Shown here piece after piece: positions 1-7,451 of a stretch of DNA of 18,337 nt. The notes under the pieces were generated by a model that saw nothing but the letters and a program-made list of their open reading frames with translations, was not told the origin of the DNA and ran no database searches. How positions within the stretch are numbered: position 1 is the first letter of the stretch; every line of letters begins with the position of its first letter. Position numbers and translations under genes: made by a program. Source of the DNA: JABLTI01 sp030629105 (GTDB lineage: Archaea > Asgardarchaeota > Heimdallarchaeia > JABLTI01); NCBI GenBank assembly GCA_030629105.1, contig DAOVPS010000042.1:1-18337 (forward strand), in the 5' to 3' direction.

Positions 1-1
1 A

Positions 2-157
2 GCGGATTTTGAACTTATCAAAAGAAATGATCCAATCGCCTTTGGGTCAATAATTTCAATAAACAAGGCTGATGATTTAGAAAACACACTTACTGAATTA
101 AAGAACCTAGATATTGAATGGGATGAAATTGGTATAACATTCAATTATATGTTGTAA
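2..157 (+). CDS. 3' end of an unidentified gene (partial)
   Basis: An open frame enters from the left edge and ends with TAA at 155-157, giving the last 51 residues of a protein. The tail is acidic and mixed alpha/beta in character (it contains ISINKADDLENTL and ends FNYML). No cysteine pair, membrane segment or recognisable catalytic motif is visible, and I do not recognise the family. It converges on the minus-strand RNase HII gene, leaving only 17 bases between the two stop codons. It is called as coding because the frame is open from the edge, codon use looks like the neighbouring genes, and it fills the space exactly up to the next gene. The start and function lie outside the window. Confidence 0.55.
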   Translation, partial: ADFELIKRNDPIAFGSIISINKADDLENTLTELKNLDIEWDEIGITFNYML

Positions 158-174
158 AATCCAATATTACATTT

Positions 175-858
175 TCATTCGATTTCATTTTCTAATCTTT
201 GAATGGTTTTCCAATAAACCCGTACAATTTTCTTTGGCCAAGAACGATTTTTCTTGTAATATTGTTTCAACCAATTGATGGTTTTTTTATCATTAGTGCT
301 TCCGGAACCAAAATCACCGTATTCTGTTCTAATTTTTCTTAATTCTTCTAAAGAAGCATTTCTAGCTAGAACTGAACCTGCTCCGACAGCGATGAATTCT
401 TTCTCTGCTCTTGGAGTTACAATTAGTTTAACATCTCGAGTTGATTTGTTCTCCTTCAATAAAGAACGTAATTTGCCTACTGCTTGAAAATTATCAACTT
501 GATATTCTGCGATTTTAGGTACTTTCTTAGCGATATCTTCAATAGCTCGAAAGAACGCATATGCTTCAGCTTCGTCCATTGACATTCCATTTTTATTGTA
601 ATTAGTAAGTACCTCTGCAGAGAGAGTTTTAACGCTCCAAGCGAGAGATACTCTTTTAATTAATTCTGCATGAGCGCTGATTTTGTTATGAGAAGAATAA
701 TTCTTACTATCTTTTATCCCAATTCTTTCGAATTGTTGTTTTATGGAATCATTTACGGCACAAGCACCAATTGTCATTGGTCCTATAATCAATCCTCTAC
801 CAGCTTCATCTGCCCCAACGACGATTTTTCCTATCTTTTCCATAATATTATCAACCAT
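175..858 (-). CDS. rnhB: RNase HII-like protein with altered active site
   Basis: Type 2 ribonuclease H, which normally nicks RNA/DNA hybrids and single ribonucleotides in DNA. At 227 residues it has the usual archaeal length. Conserved features seen: DEAGRG with metal ligands D17 and E18, the KDSK motif (D50), third acid D122, the YGDFGSG segment at 180-186 and a C-terminal WKT. Three positions are abnormal. The fourth metal-ligand aspartate (in the family's AK-x2-RD motif) is L170 in an ungapped alignment to the Methanocaldococcus jannaschii enzyme as I recall it. The junction-sensing tyrosine of GSGYPSD is S187. The proline after DEAGRG is L23. Family membership is secure, but normal activity is doubtful. 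Its ATG lies inside the end of the upstream NSUN6-like gene (8-base overlap), so the two are almost certainly co-transcribed. A standard rnhB may exist elsewhere in the genome. Confidence 0.85.
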   Translation of the reverse strand: MVDNIMEKIGKIVVGADEAGRGLIIGPMTIGACAVNDSIKQQFERIGIKDSKNYSSHNKISAHAELIKRVSLAWSVKTLSAEVLTNYNKNGMSMDEAEAYAFFRAIEDIAKKVPKIAEYQVDNFQAVGKLRSLLKENKSTRDVKLIVTPRAEKEFIAVGAGSVLARNASLEELRKIRTEYGDFGSGSTNDKKTINWLKQYYKKNRSWPKKIVRVYWKTIQRLENEIE

Positions 859-2077
859 TTTTTCTTAATTTCGCAATGAATTGCCCAGGTGTATCATGCA
901 CATCCGGATAGAAATATTGTAGATGTTCTGATCCTGGGAATCTAGCTGAGCATTTCACTCCAAAGAACAATTCTTGCTTCTCTATGGTAAAATTTAGTTC
1001 TTCGATAGCAAATTGAATATTGCCTTCATTTTCTGCTGGATCTAAACTATTTGTTGTGTAAAATAGCGTTCCACCAGGTTTTAGCAACCTTGCAGCATGT
1101 ATTAAGTATCTTCTTTGTCTCCTAGAATATTCAATTATTTGGCTCTCTCTAATCATCTCAAAGATTTTAGGTCTCAAACCCATATCGGTAGACGGGGGAT
1201 TTGCTATTATCAAGTCAAAGGTCTCTTCTTTATTGTACTTCTTTACAAACGCACTAAGATTCAAATTTTCCCGAACAATAGGGGCTTTATACATTCTTAA
1301 TCGTTTAATGTTCTCATTGAATTTTGTTAATTTATGAGCAGTACTTCTTTGAGCAACAATTTTCGAATCTTTTACTTCAAAATTCCTTTGCCAAATATGT
1401 GTTAAAATTTCTCCAGTATCAGAGTTCATATCTAAAAGACGATCTTCTGCTTTAAGATTCACAGAGGAACCTATGAGCATGCTAGGGATTGACTGAGGAA
1501 TGAATTGCCCACGAAGGTATTCCTTCAATCCATTGATACTTGGTATTTTATACATGCTTTCAGTGATTTTTATCGCAATACCCTTTTTCTTTTCCTCAAG
1601 TTCATTCATATTCATCATTAAAATTCCATTGCCTACTACATCTCCCTTCTTATCGAGCAATGAAATCTCATCACCAATATTAAGATCATCAGTGTATTCA
1701 AAATCATTAGATCCTATTCCCACACCGATTAAGACGCTATTCAATGGTCTTTTATAATTCAAGGTAATCGTTTTCTTTTTTCTTGGGATTACTTCATTTC
1801 TAGAAATTTCAAGTAAAACAGCTTCTTCGAAGTCAGGATGTTGTTTAGCAACAATTTCTTTTTCATTTAATGTTTTGATTAATTTAGATGCTGTAGTTAT
1901 CTGTGTATTTACTCTTATTGGTAAGGATTGGGTGTGCTCTTTAAGACTAGCAATTAAAGCACTAGTTCTTTGTAGTCCATACGTAAAACTTAAGCGTTTG
2001 ATCAACTCAAAATTAAATTGGTATTTTTCAATGAGTTGCTCGATTTCTTCATTAATACTCAGAGTAATTCCCTTCAA
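851..2077 (-). CDS. NSUN6-like PUA + methyltransferase-fold protein, predicted catalytically dead
   Basis: 408 residues with the layout of NSUN6/RsmB-family RNA cytosine-C5 methyltransferases: an N-terminal helical region with the family's P-x-RVNT element (53-58), an inserted PUA RNA-binding domain (about 105-190), then a Rossmann methyltransferase domain (about 205-405). The catalytic motifs have eroded. Motif I (family DMCAAPGGKT) reads DMNSDTGEIL from D216. Motif IV (DAPCSG) reads NPPSTD from N293, so its Asp is Asn293 and its Cys is Ser296. Motif VI (YSTC) reads YTTN from Y340, so the nucleophilic Cys is Asn343. Fold markers persist (GLRP 300-303, LKPGG 332-336, PAENE 347-351). I infer an RNA-binding pseudoenzyme or one with changed chemistry. 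The start is TTG with only a purine run upstream, and the next methionine is at residue 154. A TATA-like box lies at 2136-2143. Confidence 0.8.
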   Translation of the reverse strand: MKGITLSINEEIEQLIEKYQFNFELIKRLSFTYGLQRTSALIASLKEHTQSLPIRVNTQITTASKLIKTLNEKEIVAKQHPDFEEAVLLEISRNEVIPRKKKTITLNYKRPLNSVLIGVGIGSNDFEYTDDLNIGDEISLLDKKGDVVGNGILMMNMNELEEKKKGIAIKITESMYKIPSINGLKEYLRGQFIPQSIPSMLIGSSVNLKAEDRLLDMNSDTGEILTHIWQRNFEVKDSKIVAQRSTAHKLTKFNENIKRLRMYKAPIVRENLNLSAFVKKYNKEETFDLIIANPPSTDMGLRPKIFEMIRESQIIEYSRRQRRYLIHAARLLKPGGTLFYTTNSLDPAENEGNIQFAIEELNFTIEKQELFFGVKCSARFPGSEHLQYFYPDVHDTPGQFIAKLRKNG

Positions 2078-2135
2078 TTTTTTTTCTTGAATTTTGTTCT
2101 ACTAAATCTTTTCTAGTTTATTAAACATAGCATGA

Positions 2136-2143
2136 TTTTATAA
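2136..2143 (-). promoter_or_regulatory. Candidate TATA box for the NSUN6-like/RNase HII pair
   Basis: On the minus strand this reads TTATAAAA, a good archaeal TATA box. It would place transcription start near 2110, about 35 bases before the TTG start at 2077. It lies in the 170-base divergent spacer (2078-2247), which is otherwise AT-rich with no further gene seen. Assigned by motif and spacing only. Confidence 0.4.
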
Positions 2144-2247
2144 CAAAATGAGAAAACCGTAATCAAAAAATCTATTTGGTATACTTTTTAGCATTGAAAG
2201 GTTCTAAGTAATTTGTATAGCTTGTATTGTTACTTTCGGAGTGACAA

Positions 2248-2982
2248 ATGGTGCCGGTGTTAAAAAAAGACAAATTTGTGAAATTAGTTTCCTATTGTAT
2301 AGGGAAAGCAATACCTATGGATAATCCTTTGAGAAGAGTAGTAGAGGAAGAAGGTGCAAAGAAAAAATTTGTTCCACTAGGATCGTTCTTTCTAAGAGGA
2401 TTAGACATGGAAGGTGTCATCGCACTCACACTTCCTAAGAAAGAGTCCTCCGATGGATTAACTCATTACTTATTTGTTTGGTTTTCAAATGAAGATGTTT
2501 CTGTTTCAAGCGAAAAAGCAAATGCAACTTTACAAATAAAATCAATAGACCCTATGCATTTCTCCATAAGAGGTTCTCCTGAAACATTTGTTAAGGTCAT
2601 GGGAGAAAGTTCGATGATTCAAAGCATCTTAGTTGACTTAGTGGATGATTTGAAATGCCTAGAAAGTTTTACAATTTATAACAAAGAAGGGTCCCAGAAG
2701 GATGCCCAAGTAGAAATTCCTTCAGATTTAATAGGTACAAGATTTATAGTTCAAACTCTGGTTTCAGAGGAAGCTACTAATCCCACTCACGGAAAGTTTG
2801 AACGAATGGAAATAGCTCTACCTCAATTAATTGACTTAGCAAATTATTCAATTATGACTGGGCTGAAAATGTTCGGTCCAATGAATGAATTCACAAATTT
2901 TTGTGCTCAATGCGGACAAAAATTGCCTCCCGGTAAAAGCGCTTTCTGCATTCACTGTGGGGCTAATTTAGATAAGGATTAA
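2248..2982 (+). CDS. Uncharacterised protein with C-terminal zinc ribbon
   Basis: 244 residues. The ATG follows a clear Shine-Dalgarno, GGAGTGA at 2238-2244, three bases away. I do not recognise the first 210 residues, a mixed alpha/beta region with no signal peptide or membrane helix. The C-terminus carries a compact zinc ribbon with C219-x2-C222-x11-C234-x2-C237 (FCAQCGQ and FCIHCGA), of the kind found at the ends of many archaeal cytosolic proteins and used for protein or nucleic-acid contacts. The gene is divergent from the NSUN6-like/RNase HII pair and lies 133 bases upstream of arcS on the same strand. An inverted repeat between it and arcS suggests separate transcription. The protein is probably cytosolic; its function is unknown. 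Confidence 0.75.
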   Translation: MVPVLKKDKFVKLVSYCIGKAIPMDNPLRRVVEEEGAKKKFVPLGSFFLRGLDMEGVIALTLPKKESSDGLTHYLFVWFSNEDVSVSSEKANATLQIKSIDPMHFSIRGSPETFVKVMGESSMIQSILVDLVDDLKCLESFTIYNKEGSQKDAQVEIPSDLIGTRFIVQTLVSEEATNPTHGKFERMEIALPQLIDLANYSIMTGLKMFGPMNEFTNFCAQCGQKLPPGKSAFCIHCGANLDKD

Positions 2983-3012
2983 TACTACCCATTTTTCTAA
3001 TATCACTTTCTT

Positions 3013-3050
3013 TTATTTTCACAGAAAATGAAATAATTGTGTGAAAATAA
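3013..3050. repeat. 11-bp inverted repeat between zinc-ribbon gene and arcS
   Basis: A perfect inverted repeat: left arm TTATTTTCACA (3013-3023), right arm TGTGAAAATAA (3040-3050), separated by 16 bases. It lies 30 bases after the stop of the zinc-ribbon gene and 65 bases before the arcS ATG. It could be an operator for the archaeosine cluster, with the A/T-rich right arm at a plausible TATA position, or a transcript-end hairpin for the upstream gene. The sequence does not decide between these. Confidence 0.5.
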
Positions 3051-3115
3051 TAACAAATTACTTAAGCTAATTTCTTAGGATTTTTCTATGCTGTATTATA
3101 AGGATGAACAGATAA

Positions 3116-5044
3116 ATGAAGTTTCAGCTCTCCGTCTCTGCTGGATTTGCTAAGCTAGCAAAAATAAGGAAAGAAAGCATAGTTGTTGAAATCCCGACAA
3201 CAATGTCCATATTTGAGAAAGATGGTAATTCATTTTGGAAAATAGGTGAAGAAGATAATTCTCTCACAATGGATTTACCAGCAAGCAGTTTGCATCAGAA
3301 ACAGCCAGAATTCGGAGATGAGGATTTATCATTTATAGCTAATATACTAATGCAACGTTCATTAAATCCTTCATTAATTGAAAAACAATTAGCTAAGACT
3401 AGAGAATTGATGACGGAATACTTGGAAACTATTCCTCAAGAGAAAGCAACCATTCTAATCCAACCAACGGATTCTACTGAAATTTTAAAACAAGTTCTAC
3501 AGATGATCAAAGATTTTGAAATAAAAAATATTGCAATAACAAATATGTTGCCATTATTAAATAATCAAAGACAAGCAGTAAGTTTTCTTGCAGGAATAAG
3601 TTCATTTCTTCCTGTTGATTCAATACTTTACCTTTTATCCCCAGTCCCTCACACATTTTGGCCAATATTAGCTTACGCAGGTATTGACGTCTTCAATAAT
3701 GGATATGCGGGAATAGCATCAAAGCAATCAATGTACTTGACAGATTTCGGAGGTATTGATTTAGCATCTTTATCAGAGAAACCCTGTTTTTGTGAAGCAT
3801 GCAATAGTGTAAGTCAATTAAGTGAATTGTTGATGCCAGATCCTAAGAGTTCGGATCAAACTCTCTTAGAGAAACACAATACATTGATAGCGACTAAAAA
3901 AATTCGTGAAATCAGAAATGCTCTGAGAAATAGCGATTTGAGAAGTTATGTTGAACAAATGATTCACTCAAACGTATTTAGTGGGGCAGTATTACGATTA
4001 TTAGATAAACATCACAATGATGGGATTATTTCAAGAACCCCAACTTGGAAATCATCTCTCATAAAACATATTACAGAATATAGTTATTATCGCCCGGAAA
4101 TCCAAGAATTTCAGCGAAGAATTAGAGATAGATATCAAATTCGGGGGAGTAAGAAGGTCGTAGTAATATTTCCTTGCTCTGCAAGAAAACCATATTCTTT
4201 CTCTAAAAGTCATGGGAAATTTTTGAACACACTAGGTTCTATTTCAAATAAAAAAAGAGGGTATATTCAAGAATTAATACTAACCTCTCCATTAGGAGTT
4301 ATTCCAAGAGAATTAGAAATGGTTTATCCCGCAGCACATTATGATATACCAGTAACAGGCGATTGGAGTCACGAGGAAAAAGAGATAGCTGTAAAACAAT
4401 TAACTACTGTTCTTTCTAAAGCAAAGACCTCAAAATTATCAGTAATAGCTCATGTAAGTAATGAATACGTTGAACTCTGTAAAGATGCAGAAAAACAACT
4501 AAAGATGAAATTCAAATACACTGCTTCTAGTGATAAAACAACTTCCTCAGCAAGTTTATCTTTACTTTACAATGAACTGAATTCAATTGTGAAGGATCAA
4601 GAACCTAAAATCTACAGATCGGATATGGAGCTAATACAAACAATTGCTGATTATCAATATGGTTCTGGAATCGGTCAAGAAATGTTTAAGGAAAATTGTA
4701 GGATAAGAAGTAAACCAAATCAACCACAATTTATTATGCAGGACAAGAAACAAATTGGTGTAATCCAACCAACAACTGGAAAATTATCCTTAACATTAGA
4801 AACTGGGAAAACCTTAGCAGAAAAAGAGAAGTATTTTGTTTTGTTTGATGATGAAGAATTAGAAGGATCCACACTTTTCGCAGTAGGTGTTGTTGATGCT
4901 GACCCTCAAATAAGACCAACTGATTCCGTAGTTATTCTGAATAAGAAAAGAGAACTCGTAGGAGTTGGAAACGCTATAATTTCTGGAAAAGATATGAAAG
5001 AAACAAGGCGTGGACCTGCTGTTAAGATAAAGCAAAAAGTCTGA
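3116..5044 (+). CDS. arcS: Archaeosine synthase ArcS (preQ0-tRNA lysine transferase subunit)
   Basis: 642 residues, a full-length ArcS. In euryarchaea ArcS attaches lysine to preQ0 at tRNA position 15, and the radical SAM partner RaSEA then cleaves the adduct to archaeosine. Seen: a TGT-related barrel in the N-terminal half with a TGT-type zinc site (C224-x-C226-x2-C229-x24-H254), the ArcS signature PC-x3-KPY-x2-S-x2-H (P353 to H366), and a C-terminal PUA tRNA-binding domain (about 568-642, ending in an RRGPAVK element). The TGT-like part lacks a recognisable base-exchange active site, as expected for ArcS rather than TgtA. AGGATGA at 3101-3107 is the ribosome-binding site, 8 bases before the ATG. 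The RaSEA gene follows after 30 bases, which supports the assignment. tgtA is not in the window. Confidence 0.93.
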   Translation: MKFQLSVSAGFAKLAKIRKESIVVEIPTTMSIFEKDGNSFWKIGEEDNSLTMDLPASSLHQKQPEFGDEDLSFIANILMQRSLNPSLIEKQLAKTRELMTEYLETIPQEKATILIQPTDSTEILKQVLQMIKDFEIKNIAITNMLPLLNNQRQAVSFLAGISSFLPVDSILYLLSPVPHTFWPILAYAGIDVFNNGYAGIASKQSMYLTDFGGIDLASLSEKPCFCEACNSVSQLSELLMPDPKSSDQTLLEKHNTLIATKKIREIRNALRNSDLRSYVEQMIHSNVFSGAVLRLLDKHHNDGIISRTPTWKSSLIKHITEYSYYRPEIQEFQRRIRDRYQIRGSKKVVVIFPCSARKPYSFSKSHGKFLNTLGSISNKKRGYIQELILTSPLGVIPRELEMVYPAAHYDIPVTGDWSHEEKEIAVKQLTTVLSKAKTSKLSVIAHVSNEYVELCKDAEKQLKMKFKYTASSDKTTSSASLSLLYNELNSIVKDQEPKIYRSDMELIQTIADYQYGSGIGQEMFKENCRIRSKPNQPQFIMQDKKQIGVIQPTTGKLSLTLETGKTLAEKEKYFVLFDDEELEGSTLFAVGVVDADPQIRPTDSVVILNKKRELVGVGNAIISGKDMKETRRGPAVKIKQKV

Positions 5045-5074
5045 AATAAAACACAATGAGAATGAGCGATTATT

Positions 5075-6193
5075 ATGCTAGACACAAAAGGAATACTTGC
5101 AGAACAAATCTGTTCGCTTAAGAAAAAATCCCTGAAAAAACGGAAGACTAGGGATACAAGTAAAGCGATAGCTAGCTGGATAGAAGATGATCGCTTAATT
5201 GCTGGTTCAGGCAAGGCTTTAGTTATCATTCTTAATTCTCAAGGGTGCAATTGGGGATTAGGTGTCGAAGGAGGTTGTAGTATGTGTGGCTATTCAAATG
5301 AAACATCTGCAATTGATATTTCAGCTGATGATCTCATAGCTCAAGTTAAAAATACCTTGCCAAAATTTTCCAAAAAAGAATTTCAATCTATTAAGATCTT
5401 CAACTCAGGTAGCTTTCTAGACACTAACGAAATTCCAATAAAAGCTCAAACTGAAATCATAGGTATGATAAATGAGTTTGAAACTGTCTCTGAGGTAATA
5501 GTTGAGTCAAGACCCGAATTCGTTTCTCGAAAAACCTTAAAGAATTTGAGAAAAGCATTGGATCAAAATAAAGAATTAGAAATTGGGATAGGATTAGAAA
5601 CTAGTAATGATCTTATAAGAATTAATAATATTAACAAAGGATTTCTTTTTGAAGATTACAAAAATGCCGTGAAAAGTGCTCTCTTAGAAAATACACGAGT
5701 TAAAACCTATCTTTTACTAAAACCTCCTTTTCTTACTGAAAAAGAAGCAATAAAAGACACAGTGCAATCTGCAATTGATGCTATTAAAACTGGTTCGAGA
5801 TCAATCTCAATAAATCCTATAAACGTTCAATCTGGAACTCTCGTTTATGACTTGTGGAGAAATGGGATTTATCGTCCTCCCTGGTATTGGACTCTAAAAA
5901 CTGTACTTTTGAAAATCTGGAACCAAGCTAATAAACAAAAATTAACTGAAAAAGTGGACAGAATTTTGAGTGATCCATCAGGCGCAGGAACCCGTCGTGG
6001 AATACACAATTGCTCAAAGTGCAATAAAGATTTCATAAAGACAATAAAAAATTATTCAGTGAATCAAGATTATACAATTCTAAACAAAATAACCTGTTCT
6101 TGTCATAATCTTTGGCTAGAGCTAATTAGGCAAGAAGAAGCATCTCGAGATTATTCCTTAATGAGAGTTGAAAATCCTAAAAACCTCTTGTGA
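5075..6193 (+). CDS. RaSEA, radical SAM archaeosine lyase
   Basis: 372 residues of the archaeal RaSEA family (formerly TIGR01210), distantly related to the radical SAM domain of Elp3. It cleaves the lysine adduct made by ArcS on tRNA, leaving the formamidine of archaeosine. Seen: an Elp3-like cluster motif C58-x9-C68-x2-C71 within GCNW and GGCSMCGY, the SGSFLD segment (111-116), the GIGLET segment (171-176), and a C-terminal cysteine set C313-x2-C316 and C341-x-C343 probably binding zinc. The order arcS then RaSEA with a 30-base gap matches the physical complex formed by the two proteins. The ATG at 5075 has only a weak GAG-type ribosome-binding site upstream. Length is normal and no damage is visible. 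Confidence 0.9.
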   Translation: MLDTKGILAEQICSLKKKSLKKRKTRDTSKAIASWIEDDRLIAGSGKALVIILNSQGCNWGLGVEGGCSMCGYSNETSAIDISADDLIAQVKNTLPKFSKKEFQSIKIFNSGSFLDTNEIPIKAQTEIIGMINEFETVSEVIVESRPEFVSRKTLKNLRKALDQNKELEIGIGLETSNDLIRINNINKGFLFEDYKNAVKSALLENTRVKTYLLLKPPFLTEKEAIKDTVQSAIDAIKTGSRSISINPINVQSGTLVYDLWRNGIYRPPWYWTLKTVLLKIWNQANKQKLTEKVDRILSDPSGAGTRRGIHNCSKCNKDFIKTIKNYSVNQDYTILNKITCSCHNLWLELIRQEEASRDYSLMRVENPKNLL

Positions 6194-6298
6194 TTAATCG
6201 AACTTCTAGTGGCTCTCACTTGGATTAAAGGAATCTTTTTAATTGCTTAAAAAGCACAAATAAGTAAGATAAATAAAACAAATTCCTCGAGAAAATTA

Positions 6299-6305
6299 AG
6301 GTGGG
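6299..6305 (+). promoter_or_regulatory. Ribosome-binding site that points to a non-ATG start for DUF366
   Basis: AGGTGGG at 6299-6305 is one of the strongest Shine-Dalgarno matches in the window. It lies 6 bases upstream of an in-frame ATA at 6312 and 129 bases before the first in-frame ATG (6435), far too distant to serve that ATG. It therefore supports initiation near 6312. Confidence 0.5.
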
Positions 6306-6311
6306 ATAAAA

Positions 6312-6905
6312 ATAGAGATAATTCTGAATGATTTCACAAAGAAAGAATGCTACGATGGTTCGCAGATAAAACCACTTTGGGCTCTAAATAAATTCAGTGT
6401 TTCTGGTAGTTCAATAGTAATTTTCCGAGGTAGTATGAAAATACCACAAGAAGAAATGATCGATATTCAGGACATAATTAGAGAAAAAGACCTTGCTGAG
6501 ATACTCATCTCCGGGGATGACTGCATTCACTTTATTATAGAAATGTTTGATGATCAACCTGCCAATTTAAAGGTTGCATATCATCGTTTACATCTTCTTG
6601 CATTTATTGTTCAAAAAATCGTAGAAGAAGAATACAAAATAAGTCTAGAGAAAAAAGGAACTGACCTCTATTATAAAGATAAAAAATTGAATGTAGCAAT
6701 TGCCACAAGTTCAAATAGTTCATCAAAAATACACTTTGGAATTAATATAGTTTCAACAGGTGTTCCAAATTATGTGAATGCTGTTGGTTTATGTGATATT
6801 AATGAGAAAATTAATCTCAAGAAGCTAGCTGAAAGGATTGGTAAGGAATTCATTTCGGAAATCAGTGCGATTGATAATGACGTGATGAAATCCAGAACAT
6901 TATAA
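6312..6905 (+). CDS. DUF366 family protein with apparent non-standard start codon
   Basis: The first in-frame ATG is at 6435, but the frame is open upstream to a TAA at 6297-6299. The extra 41 codons encode the conserved DUF366 N-terminus (YDGSQIKPLWALNKF, then SSIVIFRG). No ATG, GTG or TTG occurs in that extension; the start is placed at ATA 6312, 6 bases after AGGTGGG, and ATT 6321 or CTG 6324 are alternatives. The resulting protein is about 197 residues, the normal family length. Further family features as I recall them: IHFIIEMFD, KLNVAIAT, and SSKIHFGINIVSTGVP. DUF366 is an archaeal family of unknown function. Lying between RaSEA and queD, it is a candidate archaeosine or deazapurine factor (inference from context). 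If ATG 6435 is the true start, the protein is an N-terminally truncated 156-residue form. Confidence 0.75.
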   Translation: MEIILNDFTKKECYDGSQIKPLWALNKFSVSGSSIVIFRGSMKIPQEEMIDIQDIIREKDLAEILISGDDCIHFIIEMFDDQPANLKVAYHRLHLLAFIVQKIVEEEYKISLEKKGTDLYYKDKKLNVAIATSSNSSSKIHFGINIVSTGVPNYVNAVGLCDINEKINLKKLAERIGKEFISEISAIDNDVMKSRTL

Positions 6906-6917
6906 TGAGGAATAACA

Positions 6918-7373
6918 ATGCCATTTGAAATCGATTTTGAAGATCCAAGAATAGGTTTTGCATCTGCTCATTTTATTATTGGTCACGATAAGTGTGGATG
7001 TTTACATGGTCATAATTATTTCATCAAAGTGAAAATTAAAGGAGAGATAAATGAGCAGTACATGGTTCTTGATTATGGAATCCTAAAAGAGGAATTAAAG
7101 AAACTTGTAAAACCTTTAGATCACAAAGTTCTGATTCCAACAAATGCTGATGAGTTATCAATAAATGTGAAAAAAAATTCAATAGAAGTTCTAGCTGGTG
7201 ACAAACGATATCTCTTACCTGTAGAAGACGTTTTTCAACTACCACTTCCGGCAACAACAGCTGAAGAACTCGCAAAGTATTTTCATCAAGAACTTCATAA
7301 AATCTGGCCAAAATTCAAGATTAATGTAACTATAGAAGAAGCTCCGGGAGCAAGTGCAACTTATACTGAATAA
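6918..7373 (+). CDS. queD: 6-carboxytetrahydropterin synthase (QueD)
   Basis: 151-residue member of the PTPS/QueD family, which converts 7,8-dihydroneopterin triphosphate to 6-carboxytetrahydropterin on the way to preQ0, the precursor of archaeosine. Zinc ligands H18, H30 and H32 are present. The catalytic cysteine C26 has the C-x3-HGH spacing typical of QueD rather than the longer spacing of eukaryotic-type PTPS. The LDH motif (D68, H69) and IEEAP near the C-terminus (E140/E141) are also conserved. Residues 75-108 form an insertion relative to bacterial QueD, which I recall from other archaeal homologues. The ATG follows a TGAGGAA ribosome-binding site 12 bases after the DUF366 stop, so the two are probably translated from one message. 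queC and queE are not in the window. A tetrahydropterin role remains a weaker alternative. Confidence 0.88.
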   Translation: MPFEIDFEDPRIGFASAHFIIGHDKCGCLHGHNYFIKVKIKGEINEQYMVLDYGILKEELKKLVKPLDHKVLIPTNADELSINVKKNSIEVLAGDKRYLLPVEDVFQLPLPATTAEELAKYFHQELHKIWPKFKINVTIEEAPGASATYTE

Positions 7374-7451
7374 TATTTTGAATAAAACGAGATAATTATT
7401 ATAGTTTTAATCATAATGTAAATGTAAATATTTAATCCTAGGTGTAATTGG

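Noticed and set aside
4906..5229. 107-codon minus-strand frame over the arcS/RaSEA junction
   Set aside because: It is antisense to two well-recognised genes, lacks a ribosome-binding site and resembles no family.
6435..6905. DUF366 starting at ATG 6435
   Set aside because: The 41 open codons upstream encode conserved family sequence, and a strong ribosome-binding site lies at 6299-6305; nothing suitable precedes 6435.
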